Source of the DNA: an uncultured Collinsella sp.
GTDB taxonomy: Bacteria > Actinomycetota > Coriobacteriia > Coriobacteriales > Coriobacteriaceae
Length of the DNA: 12,038 bases
NCBI GenBank assembly: GCA_934621885.1
Contig: CAKTUH010000017.1
Span: 1 to 12,038 of the forward strand
Direction of reading: 5' to 3'
This document shows positions 1 through 6,736 of the stretch, piece after piece. Made by a program: the position numbers and the translations under genes. The notes beneath the pieces were generated by a model. The model searched no databases, was not told where the DNA came from, and was given only the letters and a program-made list of their open reading frames with translations. How positions within the stretch are numbered: the first letter of the stretch is position 1; every line of letters begins with the position of its first letter.

Positions 1-485
1 CACAGCACAAAGATCACGTGTGCCGGCGGCTCCTCGAGCGTCTTGAGCAGCGCGTTGAACGCCGCCGTCGTGAGCATGTGGACCTCGTCGATGATATAGA
101 TCTTGTACTTTCCGCGCACCGGGGCAAAGTTGACGGAGTTGATGATCTCCTCGCGCACGTTGTCCACGCCGGTGCGGGAAGCGGCATCGAGCTCGTAGAC
201 ATCGGGGTGGTTGCCCTCGGCGATGAGCTCGCACTCCTCGCAGGTGCCGTCGGGCATGCAGCCGCTCGCACCCTCGGCGCGCGCAGCCTCGGCATTGCGG
301 CAGAGCAGCGCCTTGGCCAGGATACGCGCCATGGTGGTCTTGCCCGTACCGCGCGGACCGCAGAACAGGTAAGCGTGGGACAGGCGCCCCTCGGTGATGG
401 CATGCTCGAGCGTCGAGACGATATGCTGCTGGCCCACCACGGAGTCGAAGGTGAGCGGGCGATACTTTCGGTACAACGATTCCAT
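1..485 (-). CDS. dnaX: DNA polymerase III subunit gamma/tau, 5' part (cut by window edge)
   Basis: This is the AAA+ clamp-loader ATPase that loads the sliding clamp and, in its tau form, ties the replisome together in the cytoplasm. Reading leftward from the ATG at 485-483, about 161 codons are open to the window edge. The protein opens [20 protein letters not shown], the typical DnaX N-terminus. Walker A is GPRGTGKT (residues 43-50). The zinc module has Cys62, 76, 82 and 85. The Walker B/DExx segment is IYIIDEVH (129-136), and the edge falls in the sensor-1 strand HVIFVL. Seen on the minus strand, GGGGGAGC lies just upstream of the ATG and serves as ribosome-binding site. The gene is divergent from the next gene, with 115 bases between them and no convincing promoter that I can see. 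The tau-specific C-terminus and any frameshift site lie outside the window. Identification is firm. Confidence 0.96.
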   Translation of the reverse strand, partial: MESLYRKYRPLTFDSVVGQQHIVSTLEHAITEGRLSHAYLFCGPRGTGKTTMARILAKALLCRNAEAARAEGASGCMPDGTCEECELIAEGNHPDVYELDAASRTGVDNVREEIINSVNFAPVRGKYKIYIIDEVHMLTTAAFNALLKTLEEPPAHVIFVL

Positions 486-600
486 GGGTGCTCCCCCGGG
501 TATACTGAGTCTTGTTGCCACGACGGCCATGCGGTCGCACGGCATACTGCATCCATAATAACCCGTACGGCGAGCCCGCCGCGATAGGAGTCCAAAGAGC

Positions 601-1326
601 ATGGCAGACGCAGAGAGCAACCTCGTTCCCTCCGAAGCAGCCGACCAGGTCGAGGTCGCGCTCGAGACGCAGGCCGCAGCCGATGACGGCATTCTGTACC
701 TCAACGAGTATCAGTACGAAAACGACCTCGTCACCGACTTCGCCCGCTTGGTTGCCTCGCCCAGGCGCTGCGGCTCCCTGTACGTCGCCGCCGCCATTGC
801 CGCGCTCATCGGCATCGGCATGCTGGTGGCTGGCGGCAACTGGATCAAGTTCGGCGTCGTCCTGATCGTTTTCGGCGCCTTTTTGGCCTGGTGGAGCAAG
901 AACCTGCACCATACGCTCGCGCGCGACTTTATCGATGCCGTCGAGGCCGACGAGTCCATGGGCGGCCGCTACCGCCGCGTCGCCGCCAACGAAGACGGCC
1001 TGATGGTCTGGGGCAAGAGCGGCAAGTCGCAGTTCTTCCCGTTCGAGAAGCTCGACCACGTGCTCGACGGCGAGCGCATCTTTGTGGCCATGTTCGCCGA
1101 CCAGGGCGTGACGATCCCCAAGGACACCTTTGTCCGTGGCGATGCCGAGCAGTTCGGCCCCTTCCTCAAGGCCCGCATCAACAAAAAGTTCCGCATCGAG
1201 ACCAAAAAGAAAAAGATGAAGGCCGAGAAGGCCGCCGCCCAGGCCAAGCAGGGCGACAAGGCCGACAAGCCCAAGGACACCAAGAGCAAGCAGCGCAAGC
1301 AGAAGAAGGACAAGAAGAAGCGCTAA
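601..1326 (+). CDS. YcxB-like two-helix membrane protein with Lys-rich C-terminal tail
   Basis: A 241-residue protein of unproven function. An acidic N-terminal segment (1-45) precedes two membrane helices, at about 60-77 and 82-98. A soluble domain follows (about 105-195) that resembles the YcxB-like family: a short segment after the helices, a strand pair around [10 protein letters not shown], and the typical 'IPK..F' element at 172-177. The last 45 residues (about 197-241) are almost entirely Lys, Arg, Ala, Gln and Asp, ending KKDKKKR. Such a tail could bind nucleic acid, ribosomes or acidic lipids, but that is inference. AGGAG at 586-590 sits 10 bases before the ATG and supports this start. 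The gene stands alone between divergent dnaX and a strong terminator, so it appears to be monocistronic. The YcxB-like label rests on pattern resemblance only. Confidence 0.85.
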   Translation: MADAESNLVPSEAADQVEVALETQAAADDGILYLNEYQYENDLVTDFARLVASPRRCGSLYVAAAIAALIGIGMLVAGGNWIKFGVVLIVFGAFLAWWSKNLHHTLARDFIDAVEADESMGGRYRRVAANEDGLMVWGKSGKSQFFPFEKLDHVLDGERIFVAMFADQGVTIPKDTFVRGDAEQFGPFLKARINKKFRIETKKKKMKAEKAAAQAKQGDKADKPKDTKSKQRKQKKDKKKR

Positions 1327-1384
1327 GGCCAGGCTCTGACCCCAAGCCTCGGCTGCCCGCTTAGGCGAAACTTAGATTGACAGC

Positions 1385-1433
1385 GGAAACCGCATCCCGT
1401 TTTGGCACTCCAAAGTGGGATGCGGTTTCCTTT
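1385..1433 (+). terminator. Strong intrinsic terminator after the YcxB-like gene
   Basis: A perfect 14-bp inverted repeat (GGAAACCGCATCCC at 1385-1398 and its complement at 1417-1430) continues through two G-T wobbles into a second 5-bp stem (TTTGG/CCAAA, 1401-1405 and 1410-1414) with a CACT loop. Together this is about 21 paired positions. The right arm ends in TTTCC, followed by TTT. The T-tract is short, but the stem is exceptional. It separates the upstream gene from the kinase operon. Confidence 0.85.
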
Positions 1434-1443
1434 CACCCGAGCG

Positions 1444-1452
1444 TGCTACACT
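1444..1452 (+). promoter_or_regulatory. Probable extended -10 promoter of the kinase/FHA/PBP operon
   Basis: TGC followed by TACACT (1447-1452) fits an extended -10 element. No good -35 hexamer lies 16-18 bases upstream, because that DNA is the right arm of the terminator (GTTTCC or TTTCCT). A transcript would start near 1459, giving a leader of roughly 80 bases before the kinase ATG. Position and motif support it, but there is no direct evidence. Confidence 0.4.
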
Positions 1453-1530
1453 AGCAGCATCTATGCCACCGCGAACGCTGGAACGGGCCACGCTCCGCGC
1501 CCGCCGCTCGCAAACGAACTTTAAACGCAC

Positions 1531-1535
1531 GAGGG
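1531..1535 (+). promoter_or_regulatory. Ribosome-binding site that decides the kinase start
   Basis: GAGGG ends 6 bases before the ATG at 1542 but directly abuts the in-frame TTG at 1536. The spacing favours the ATG as the start codon. Confidence 0.6.
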
Positions 1536-1541
1536 TTGGCC

Positions 1542-3395
1542 ATGCCGCTTTTCTCGCAACATACCGCCCGGTTCTCGCCGGACGTTCCCTTGGAGGGCAC
1601 CAGCTCTCGCGAGCTGCTCAAGCGGTACCAGCCGCTCGAGACGCTTGCGACCGGCGGTTTTGGCTCCATCGAGATCTGCCGCGACACGCACCTGCGCCGC
1701 CGCGTCGCCATTAAGCGCATCCCCCTTATCAACGGCGCCGGCATGCCCGCCAGCGACATCATGGATGTCCTGCGCGAGGCCCACACCGCCGCCATGCTTC
1801 AACATCCCAACATCGTCCAGGTTATCGACTTTACGCACGATACCGCCTATGCCTACCTGGTCATGGAATATGTCGACGGCATGTCCCTAGCCGAGTTTTT
1901 GCATCGCGTGGACGGCCATTCGCTCACCTTTGACGAAGCCGCGGCAATTGCCGACGCGCTGGGCCAGGCACTCGCCTTCGCCCATAGTAACGGCGTGCTC
2001 CACCTGGATATTAAGCCCGCCAACGTGCTCATCGACCACTCGGGCAATGTAAAGCTCACCGACTTTGGCATGGCGCGACTGTCGTCTGCCGGCGGCTTTG
2101 GCGGCTCGCGCGGCGGCACCATCGGCTACATGCCGCCCGAGCAGCTCGATATCGAGACCGGCACGGTCGACGAACGCGCCGACGTCTTTGCCCTTGCCTG
2201 CGTTATCTATGAGGGCTTGTGCGGCAGCGCCCCCTTTATGGCGGCCACGCCCGGCGACTCGCTCGGCCGTATCATCGGCGGTGCCACCTACCCCAGCGAG
2301 CTCATCCCGCACTTTCCCCCGGGAGCCGAGGCTACGCTCATGAGCGCCCTCTCCCCCATGCCGCAAGACCGCCCCAACAGCATCGAGGCATTTTGCGACC
2401 AGCTTCTCGCCGGCTTGGGCAGCGTGCGCGAGGGCCGTCGCAGCCTAGAGCAGATGGTGGGCGAGCTGTCGGATGACGAGCGCGCGGCAGACGATATCGA
2501 GTCGCTGCCCTACGAGGACGACGTCATTGAGGTCGACCCCGCGCTCGGCTGGGCGGGCACGCGCTGGAGCCGCGCAAGCGATTACACCATGCGCGCCCTC
2601 TCGGCGCTAACGTGTGCCACCTTCAGCTTTCTACTGATGCAGACGGCTGGTGTCGCGGCGCTTCCCGGACTTATCGCCGCGGCCATCGCGATTGGGGCGG
2701 CAGCCGGCCTGGCCCCGCAGATTGGCTCGGCTATCTCGGCCGTGGGCTTTTTGGTACTTATGGCCAACGCCACCATGCAGGCGCAGGGCATCCTGTCGAT
2801 GCTGCCCGTCGCGGTGCTCTTTGCCGCCACCATGTCCGGTTGGTGGATCGCCTGGGGCCGCACCGAGGCCGCCGCGAGCGCCGCACTCACCTGCGCGCTT
2901 GCACTTGGCTGCCTAACCGGCGACGTCATCCTTGCCGCCGGGGTCGCCGCCGGCATCGCGGCCTTTTGGCTCGGCCCGACAAGCGCCGCGGCCGCCACGG
3001 GCATGGGCGCGCTCTTTGCCCGCCTGGCCACGGTCGCGCTTTCTGCCGGAGGCGTGTTGGGGCTCGGTAACGTCGCCGCAGCGCTGGGAGATGCGTTCCT
3101 CTGGGCCGCCATTGCGCTCGTCGCGGCGACAGCTGCGCTGACATCCCTGCTGCTCAATGCCCATGCCAAGCGTGCCGAGCAGGGCTCGAACCTCGCCGCC
3201 ATCGCCGCCATCGCCGTCTGCGGCATCGGCTCCGCGGCGTCGCTCTGTCTTGCACACCATATGGAAATTGCCAGCCTTGCGGCCGCGGTCGTCGTCAAGG
3301 CGGCGGTTGCGGGAACCCTATCCTCTATAATCGTTGGGATATGCCTATATTTGCTCGGATACCAAAGAACCTATACGGAGAGTGATCTTTCGTGA
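1542..3395 (+). CDS. Hanks-type Ser/Thr protein kinase with polytopic membrane C-terminal half
   Basis: A 617-residue protein. Residues about 29-290 form a eukaryotic-like kinase domain: Gly loop TGGFGS (37-42), ATP lysine in VAIK (K58), a likely helix-C Glu near 79, catalytic loop HLDIKPAN (D156, N161), DFG at 175-177 and a PPE version of APE near 198-200. The catalytic loop has Leu where most family members have Arg, so this is a non-RD kinase. An acidic juxtamembrane stretch (about 303-332) follows. Residues about 350-606 are almost wholly hydrophobic, Ala/Gly-rich, and hold roughly nine or ten membrane helices in place of the usual single helix plus sensor domain. The C-terminal tail is RTYTESDLS. 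The gene overlaps fhaA by 4 bases (GTGA) and leads the operon. The kinase call is secure. Substrates, and what the membrane half senses or transports, are unknown. It is not a clear PknA orthologue. Confidence 0.93.
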   Translation: MPLFSQHTARFSPDVPLEGTSSRELLKRYQPLETLATGGFGSIEICRDTHLRRRVAIKRIPLINGAGMPASDIMDVLREAHTAAMLQHPNIVQVIDFTHDTAYAYLVMEYVDGMSLAEFLHRVDGHSLTFDEAAAIADALGQALAFAHSNGVLHLDIKPANVLIDHSGNVKLTDFGMARLSSAGGFGGSRGGTIGYMPPEQLDIETGTVDERADVFALACVIYEGLCGSAPFMAATPGDSLGRIIGGATYPSELIPHFPPGAEATLMSALSPMPQDRPNSIEAFCDQLLAGLGSVREGRRSLEQMVGELSDDERAADDIESLPYEDDVIEVDPALGWAGTRWSRASDYTMRALSALTCATFSFLLMQTAGVAALPGLIAAAIAIGAAAGLAPQIGSAISAVGFLVLMANATMQAQGILSMLPVAVLFAATMSGWWIAWGRTEAAASAALTCALALGCLTGDVILAAGVAAGIAAFWLGPTSAAAATGMGALFARLATVALSAGGVLGLGNVAAALGDAFLWAAIALVAATAALTSLLLNAHAKRAEQGSNLAAIAAIAVCGIGSAASLCLAHHMEIASLAAAVVVKAAVAGTLSSIIVGICLYLLGYQRTYTESDLS

Positions 3396-4402
3396 ACTTC
3401 CTGAACATCTTCGAGGACCACGTGGCCGGCATCTTCGGTGCCACCCGTGCCCCGTTCTCCTTTAAGAAGCTTGCCAAGCAGGCCGCTCGCGACATGGAGG
3501 ATCAGACTCTGGTGATCAACGGCGTCAACACCGCGCCGGCACTCTATACCATCCTGATCGCCGCCGACGACGATCCCATGCTCGCCCCGTTCTACCCCGA
3601 GCTTTCGCGCGAAGTCCGCGAGTTTGTGAAGGCACAGGCCGAAAAGCGCCGCTATGTGTTTGTCGGCGAACCCCTCGTTCGCTTTATGATCGACCCGCAG
3701 CTGCGTGCCGGTAAGTTCTCGGTCTTTGCCGAGAACGTCGACGCCCCCACGCTCGGCCGCCTGTACGAGGAAGAGCGCGCCTACCAAAATGGCCTGGGCC
3801 AGAACAACTCGGCCGCAAGCCGCGCCGCCAGCGCTCCCCGCGCCGGCAAGCAGCAGTTCGCCGCCCCGCAGCAGCAACACCCCGCCGCCATGCCCCAGCA
3901 GCCGGCACCCCGCGTCGCCGCTCCCGACCCGCTCGCCGTGGCCGATCCCTTTGCGCCCAACGTCCCCGACCCCGCCGCCGCACCCATCCCCGTGCCGCAG
4001 ACCGTCTCTCGTGACGCCCTCGCCGGCATGGGCGGAGCCGCCGCGACCGGCGCCGCTGTGGGCCTTGGCGCCGCGGCCGGTATTGCCTCCAACATGGCGA
4101 GCACCCGCGCCCCGCAGCGCCCGCTCGCCCAGCTCGTCGACGTCGTGAGCGGCGAGAGCCACAGCATCACCTCCGCGCAGGTGACCATCGGCCGCGAGCG
4201 CTCGGTTTCCGACATCGCCCTGCGCGACCCCAACGTGTCGCGCCGTCACGCCCAGCTCACCTTTACCGGTTCGGACTGGTCGATCGAGGACCTCAATTCC
4301 ACCAACGGCACGCTCGTCAACAACCGCCGCATCACGCGCTGCCCGCTGCGCAACGGCGACCTGCTGACGTTTGGCCTGAGCACCTTTGAATTTAGGGGAT
4401 AG
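3392..4402 (+). CDS. fhaA: FhaA-type protein: DUF3662 domain plus C-terminal FHA domain
   Basis: A cytoplasmic phospho-threonine adaptor of the actinobacterial cell-wall locus. It starts with GTG inside the stop of the kinase gene (4-base overlap), with GGAG at 3377-3380 as a somewhat distant ribosome-binding site. Residues 1-130 (beginning MNFLNIFEDHVAGIFG) match the N-terminal DUF3662 domain of FhaA proteins. Residues about 131-245 are a Pro/Ala/Gln-rich linker that includes a Gly/Ala-rich hydrophobic patch at 211-236. The FHA domain (about 246-336) has the phospho-Thr-binding residues GR (267-268), SRRH (283-286) and STNGT (303-307). In mycobacteria FhaA binds phosphorylated MviN and modulates peptidoglycan synthesis (family knowledge). 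Here the immediate partners are likely products of the same operon (inference). At 336 residues it is shorter than the roughly 520-residue mycobacterial protein, mostly in the linker. Confidence 0.93.
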   Translation: MNFLNIFEDHVAGIFGATRAPFSFKKLAKQAARDMEDQTLVINGVNTAPALYTILIAADDDPMLAPFYPELSREVREFVKAQAEKRRYVFVGEPLVRFMIDPQLRAGKFSVFAENVDAPTLGRLYEEERAYQNGLGQNNSAASRAASAPRAGKQQFAAPQQQHPAAMPQQPAPRVAAPDPLAVADPFAPNVPDPAAAPIPVPQTVSRDALAGMGGAAATGAAVGLGAAAGIASNMASTRAPQRPLAQLVDVVSGESHSITSAQVTIGRERSVSDIALRDPNVSRRHAQLTFTGSDWSIEDLNSTNGTLVNNRRITRCPLRNGDLLTFGLSTFEFRG

Positions 4403-4408
4403 TCGCTT

Positions 4409-4825
4409 ATGAACATCGATATCGTCCTTTTTGCAGGCCGCATCGTCCTGGTCGCCCTGCTCTACATCTTCCTGTTCGCCGTCATGAAAACCGGTGTGGG
4501 ACTCGTGCGCGGCCAGCGCCGCGACTCCGCTATCTGGACGATCGATGTGGACAAGGGTCCGCGCGGCATCCGTGGCATCCATGTGGACATGCTCGGCCCC
4601 GTCATCGTCGGCCGCTCGCCGTCCTCGGACATCTGCATCAACGAACCGTTTGTCTCGGCCTCGCACGCGCGCTTTTCGCTGCAGGGCCCGGCACTCATTA
4701 TCGAGGACCTCAACTCGCTTAACGGCACGCTCGTCAACGGCCGCCAGCTCGTGGAGCCCGCGACGCTGCGCGAGGGCGACGAGGTCCAGATTGGCGACGT
4801 GGTCATGAAGGTGAACCGTCGATGA
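4409..4825 (+). CDS. fhaB: FhaB/FipA-type membrane-anchored FHA protein
   Basis: A 138-residue protein. One N-terminal membrane helix (about 4-32) is followed by a cytoplasmic FHA domain (about 58-138) with GR (68-69), SASH (83-86) and SLNGT (103-107) as phospho-Thr-binding residues. This is the usual size and layout of actinobacterial FhaB, a PknA/PknB-linked adaptor tied to septal and peripheral wall growth (family knowledge). The start is 6 bases after fhaA, with AGGGGAT at 4394-4400 overlapping the fhaA stop as ribosome-binding site. The stop overlaps the phosphatase start (ATGA). The FHA cores of fhaA and fhaB are close in DNA as well as protein: AACGGCACGCTCGTCAAC is identical at 4304-4321 and 4721-4738. 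Confidence 0.93.
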   Translation: MNIDIVLFAGRIVLVALLYIFLFAVMKTGVGLVRGQRRDSAIWTIDVDKGPRGIRGIHVDMLGPVIVGRSPSSDICINEPFVSASHARFSLQGPALIIEDLNSLNGTLVNGRQLVEPATLREGDEVQIGDVVMKVNRR

Positions 4826-6720
4826 TCGACGAGGAGAACAAGTCCGCAACGATGCCCGAGACGCCGGCTGCCCCCGCAGCCGCGCCGGCTCATGCTGCCC
4901 CGGCGCGCCCTGCGACCGTGGAGCCCGAGGACACGGTGTTCTCCCTGCCTCTTTCACATGTAACTCAAGAATATCCGGCGCTCGCAGATGACGAGGACGC
5001 CGACACCGAGCAGATCGACGCCCCCATCGGCGCCCATGCTGCCGAACAGTCCGCGGCACCGGAGGCAACGCCCGCGCCGGCTCATTTTGCCGAGCCCGTC
5101 GCCGAGGCGATCAGTGAGAGCGCTGCCGTGTTTGCAGCCCCCGAGCCCGCCGCGCCGGTGTTTCCCGTCGCCCCGGCAACCGAGGCGGCACCCGTGTCCG
5201 CAACGCCTGCCGAAGTCGAGCAGCCCGTTGCCGCGCCCGCCGCAGCTCTCGAGCCCTCCGTTCAACCCCAGAGCACGCCTACGCCGTCGCACTTCGCGAC
5301 GCCCGAGCCGGCGGCTGTCGAGCCGCCTCAGGACGCCGATCCCGCCGACCGCGTGACCGAAGACCTCAGCCTTCCGGACATCTCCGACGCCGAGCCGGAC
5401 AACGATGCCGACACCGTCTCCCCCGGCGACACCGCCGAGATCGATGTTGCCGCCGTGGAGGCCAAGCTCAAAGACCCCGGCTCGACCATGAGCTTTGAGC
5501 CGCTGACCGACGAGCGCATCGAGACCGACTCGACCTACGACGCCGGCACCACCACGCAGCTTATGTGGGGCGCCCGCTCCGACGTCGGATGCGTACGCCC
5601 ACACAATGAGGACTCCTACCTGGTGCAGTCGCCGCTCTTTTGCGTGTGCGACGGCATGGGAGGACACGCCGCCGGCGAGGTGGCATCCTCCATCGCCGTC
5701 GAGACCATCGCCAAGACGGCGCCGCAGTCCGCGGACGCCGCGCGACTGGCCGCAGCCGTCGAGGCCGCTAACGCCGCCGTGATCGAGGCCGCTCTCAACG
5801 GCCTGGGCAAACCCGGCATGGGCTGCACGGCCACCTGCGCCTACATCGAAAACGACACGCTCGCTATCGCCCACGTGGGCGACTCGCGCGCCTACCTGCT
5901 CCACGAGGGCACGCTGATCCGCGTGACCCGCGACCACTCCTACGTGGAGGAGCTTGTGGATGCCGGCGAGATTACGGCCGACGAGGCCCGCGTCCACCCC
6001 AACCGCTCGGTCATCACCCGCGCGCTGGGCTCGGACCCCGCCATGTATGCCGACCACTTTACCCTGCACATCGAGGAAGGCGACCGCCTGATCCTGTGCT
6101 CCGACGGTCTTTCGAGCATGATTCCCGATAGCGATATCGAGAACATCGCCACGCAGTCCTCGACCGCGCAGATCTGCGTCGACAACCTGGTGGACGCGGC
6201 ACTTGCCGCCGGCGGCCACGACAACGTGACCGTGGTGGTCGTCGATTTGGTCGACGACGGCGTCATGCGCGAGGCAAAACGCGTCCGCCGCCGCAATGTC
6301 ACCATCGCCGCCGTCCTGGCCCTCGTCTTTGTGCTGACAGCAGGCATCTGGGCGTACACGGGCATCACCGGCTCGTACTACCTGGGTACCTACCACGGCA
6401 ATGTCGCCGTCTGGCGCGGCCTGCCCGGCAAGACGCTCGGATTCAAGCTCCACTGGCTCGAGAGCGAAACCAGCATCAAGCTGTCCGACCTGCCCGAAGA
6501 CACGCAGAACCGCCTGAAGGCGGGCATTCCGCAAACGAGTGTCGACGACGCACAGGACACCATCTCCAAGTACCGCCATCAAATTGACGAGGAGCAGACC
6601 CGTCAGGTGATTGACGCGCAAACGATTCGCGACAACACCGATCAGGAATCCACCTCCGAGTCAGATTCCGAGAAAACCGCCGAACAGTCCGCCGAGGCCG
6701 AAGCCTCCGATAAGAATTAG
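4822..6720 (+). CDS. pstP: PP2C-family Ser/Thr protein phosphatase with long acidic N-terminal extension
   Basis: A 632-residue membrane phosphatase that reverses Hanks-kinase phosphorylation. The metal-dependent PP2C domain spans about 247-478: RPHNED (259-264), DGMGGH (277-282), GDSRAY (353-358), SDG (427-429) and GGHDN (464-468) supply the usual acidic metal ligands. One membrane helix (about 493-512) leads to an external segment of about 120 residues, as in mycobacterial PstP. Unusually, residues 1-246 form a low-complexity Ala/Pro/Glu/Asp-rich extension before the catalytic domain, with loose repeats of the P-x-H-F-A-x-P type near 24, 87 and 156. Known PstP proteins start almost directly with the PP2C domain. 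The ATGA overlap with fhaB and GAAGGTG at 4807-4813 support the upstream start. An internal start near 5566 lacks a ribosome-binding site. The catalytic assignment is firm; the role of the extension is unknown. Confidence 0.93.
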   Translation: MIDEENKSATMPETPAAPAAAPAHAAPARPATVEPEDTVFSLPLSHVTQEYPALADDEDADTEQIDAPIGAHAAEQSAAPEATPAPAHFAEPVAEAISESAAVFAAPEPAAPVFPVAPATEAAPVSATPAEVEQPVAAPAAALEPSVQPQSTPTPSHFATPEPAAVEPPQDADPADRVTEDLSLPDISDAEPDNDADTVSPGDTAEIDVAAVEAKLKDPGSTMSFEPLTDERIETDSTYDAGTTTQLMWGARSDVGCVRPHNEDSYLVQSPLFCVCDGMGGHAAGEVASSIAVETIAKTAPQSADAARLAAAVEAANAAVIEAALNGLGKPGMGCTATCAYIENDTLAIAHVGDSRAYLLHEGTLIRVTRDHSYVEELVDAGEITADEARVHPNRSVITRALGSDPAMYADHFTLHIEEGDRLILCSDGLSSMIPDSDIENIATQSSTAQICVDNLVDAALAAGGHDNVTVVVVDLVDDGVMREAKRVRRRNVTIAAVLALVFVLTAGIWAYTGITGSYYLGTYHGNVAVWRGLPGKTLGFKLHWLESETSIKLSDLPEDTQNRLKAGIPQTSVDDAQDTISKYRHQIDEEQTRQVIDAQTIRDNTDQESTSESDSEKTAEQSAEAEASDKN

Positions 6721-6723
6721 AAA

Positions 6724-6728
6724 GGGAG
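6724..6728 (+). promoter_or_regulatory. Ribosome-binding site that decides the SEDS-PBP start
   Basis: GGGAG lies 8 bases before the ATG at 6737, just after the pstP stop. The open frame extends upstream to an ATG at 6611, but that stretch lies inside pstP and encodes an implausible Pro/Arg-rich sequence. Translation from 6737 gives the normal RodA-like N-terminus. Confidence 0.75.
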
Positions 6729-6736
6729 TGCCGCTT

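Noticed and set aside
486..600. Searched the dnaX upstream region for SRP RNA, tRNA or clear divergent promoters
   Set aside because: No SRP core motif or cloverleaf. CATACT, CATAAT and TATTAT -10-like strings exist, but none has a -35 at proper spacing.
1415..1714. Plus-strand 99-codon frame entering the kinase gene, with an ATG at 1463 close to the predicted transcript start
   Set aside because: Arg/Ala/Pro-rich product with no ribosome-binding site, overlapping the kinase N-terminus in another frame and the terminator at its start.
3371..5068. Long open frame on the minus strand (565 codons) opposite fhaA/fhaB
   Set aside because: It is complementary to well-supported genes, its translation is low-complexity Gly/Arg/Val/His, and it arises from GC-rich third positions. 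No domain is visible.
4954..6621. Long minus-strand frame (555 codons) opposite pstP
   Set aside because: Shadow of a gene with clear PP2C motifs. Its composition is biased and no family features are seen.
6611..6736. Upstream extension of the SEDS-PBP frame by 42 codons
   Set aside because: It lies inside pstP and encodes a Pro/Arg-rich stretch. The ATG at 6737 has a good ribosome-binding site and gives the expected N-terminus.
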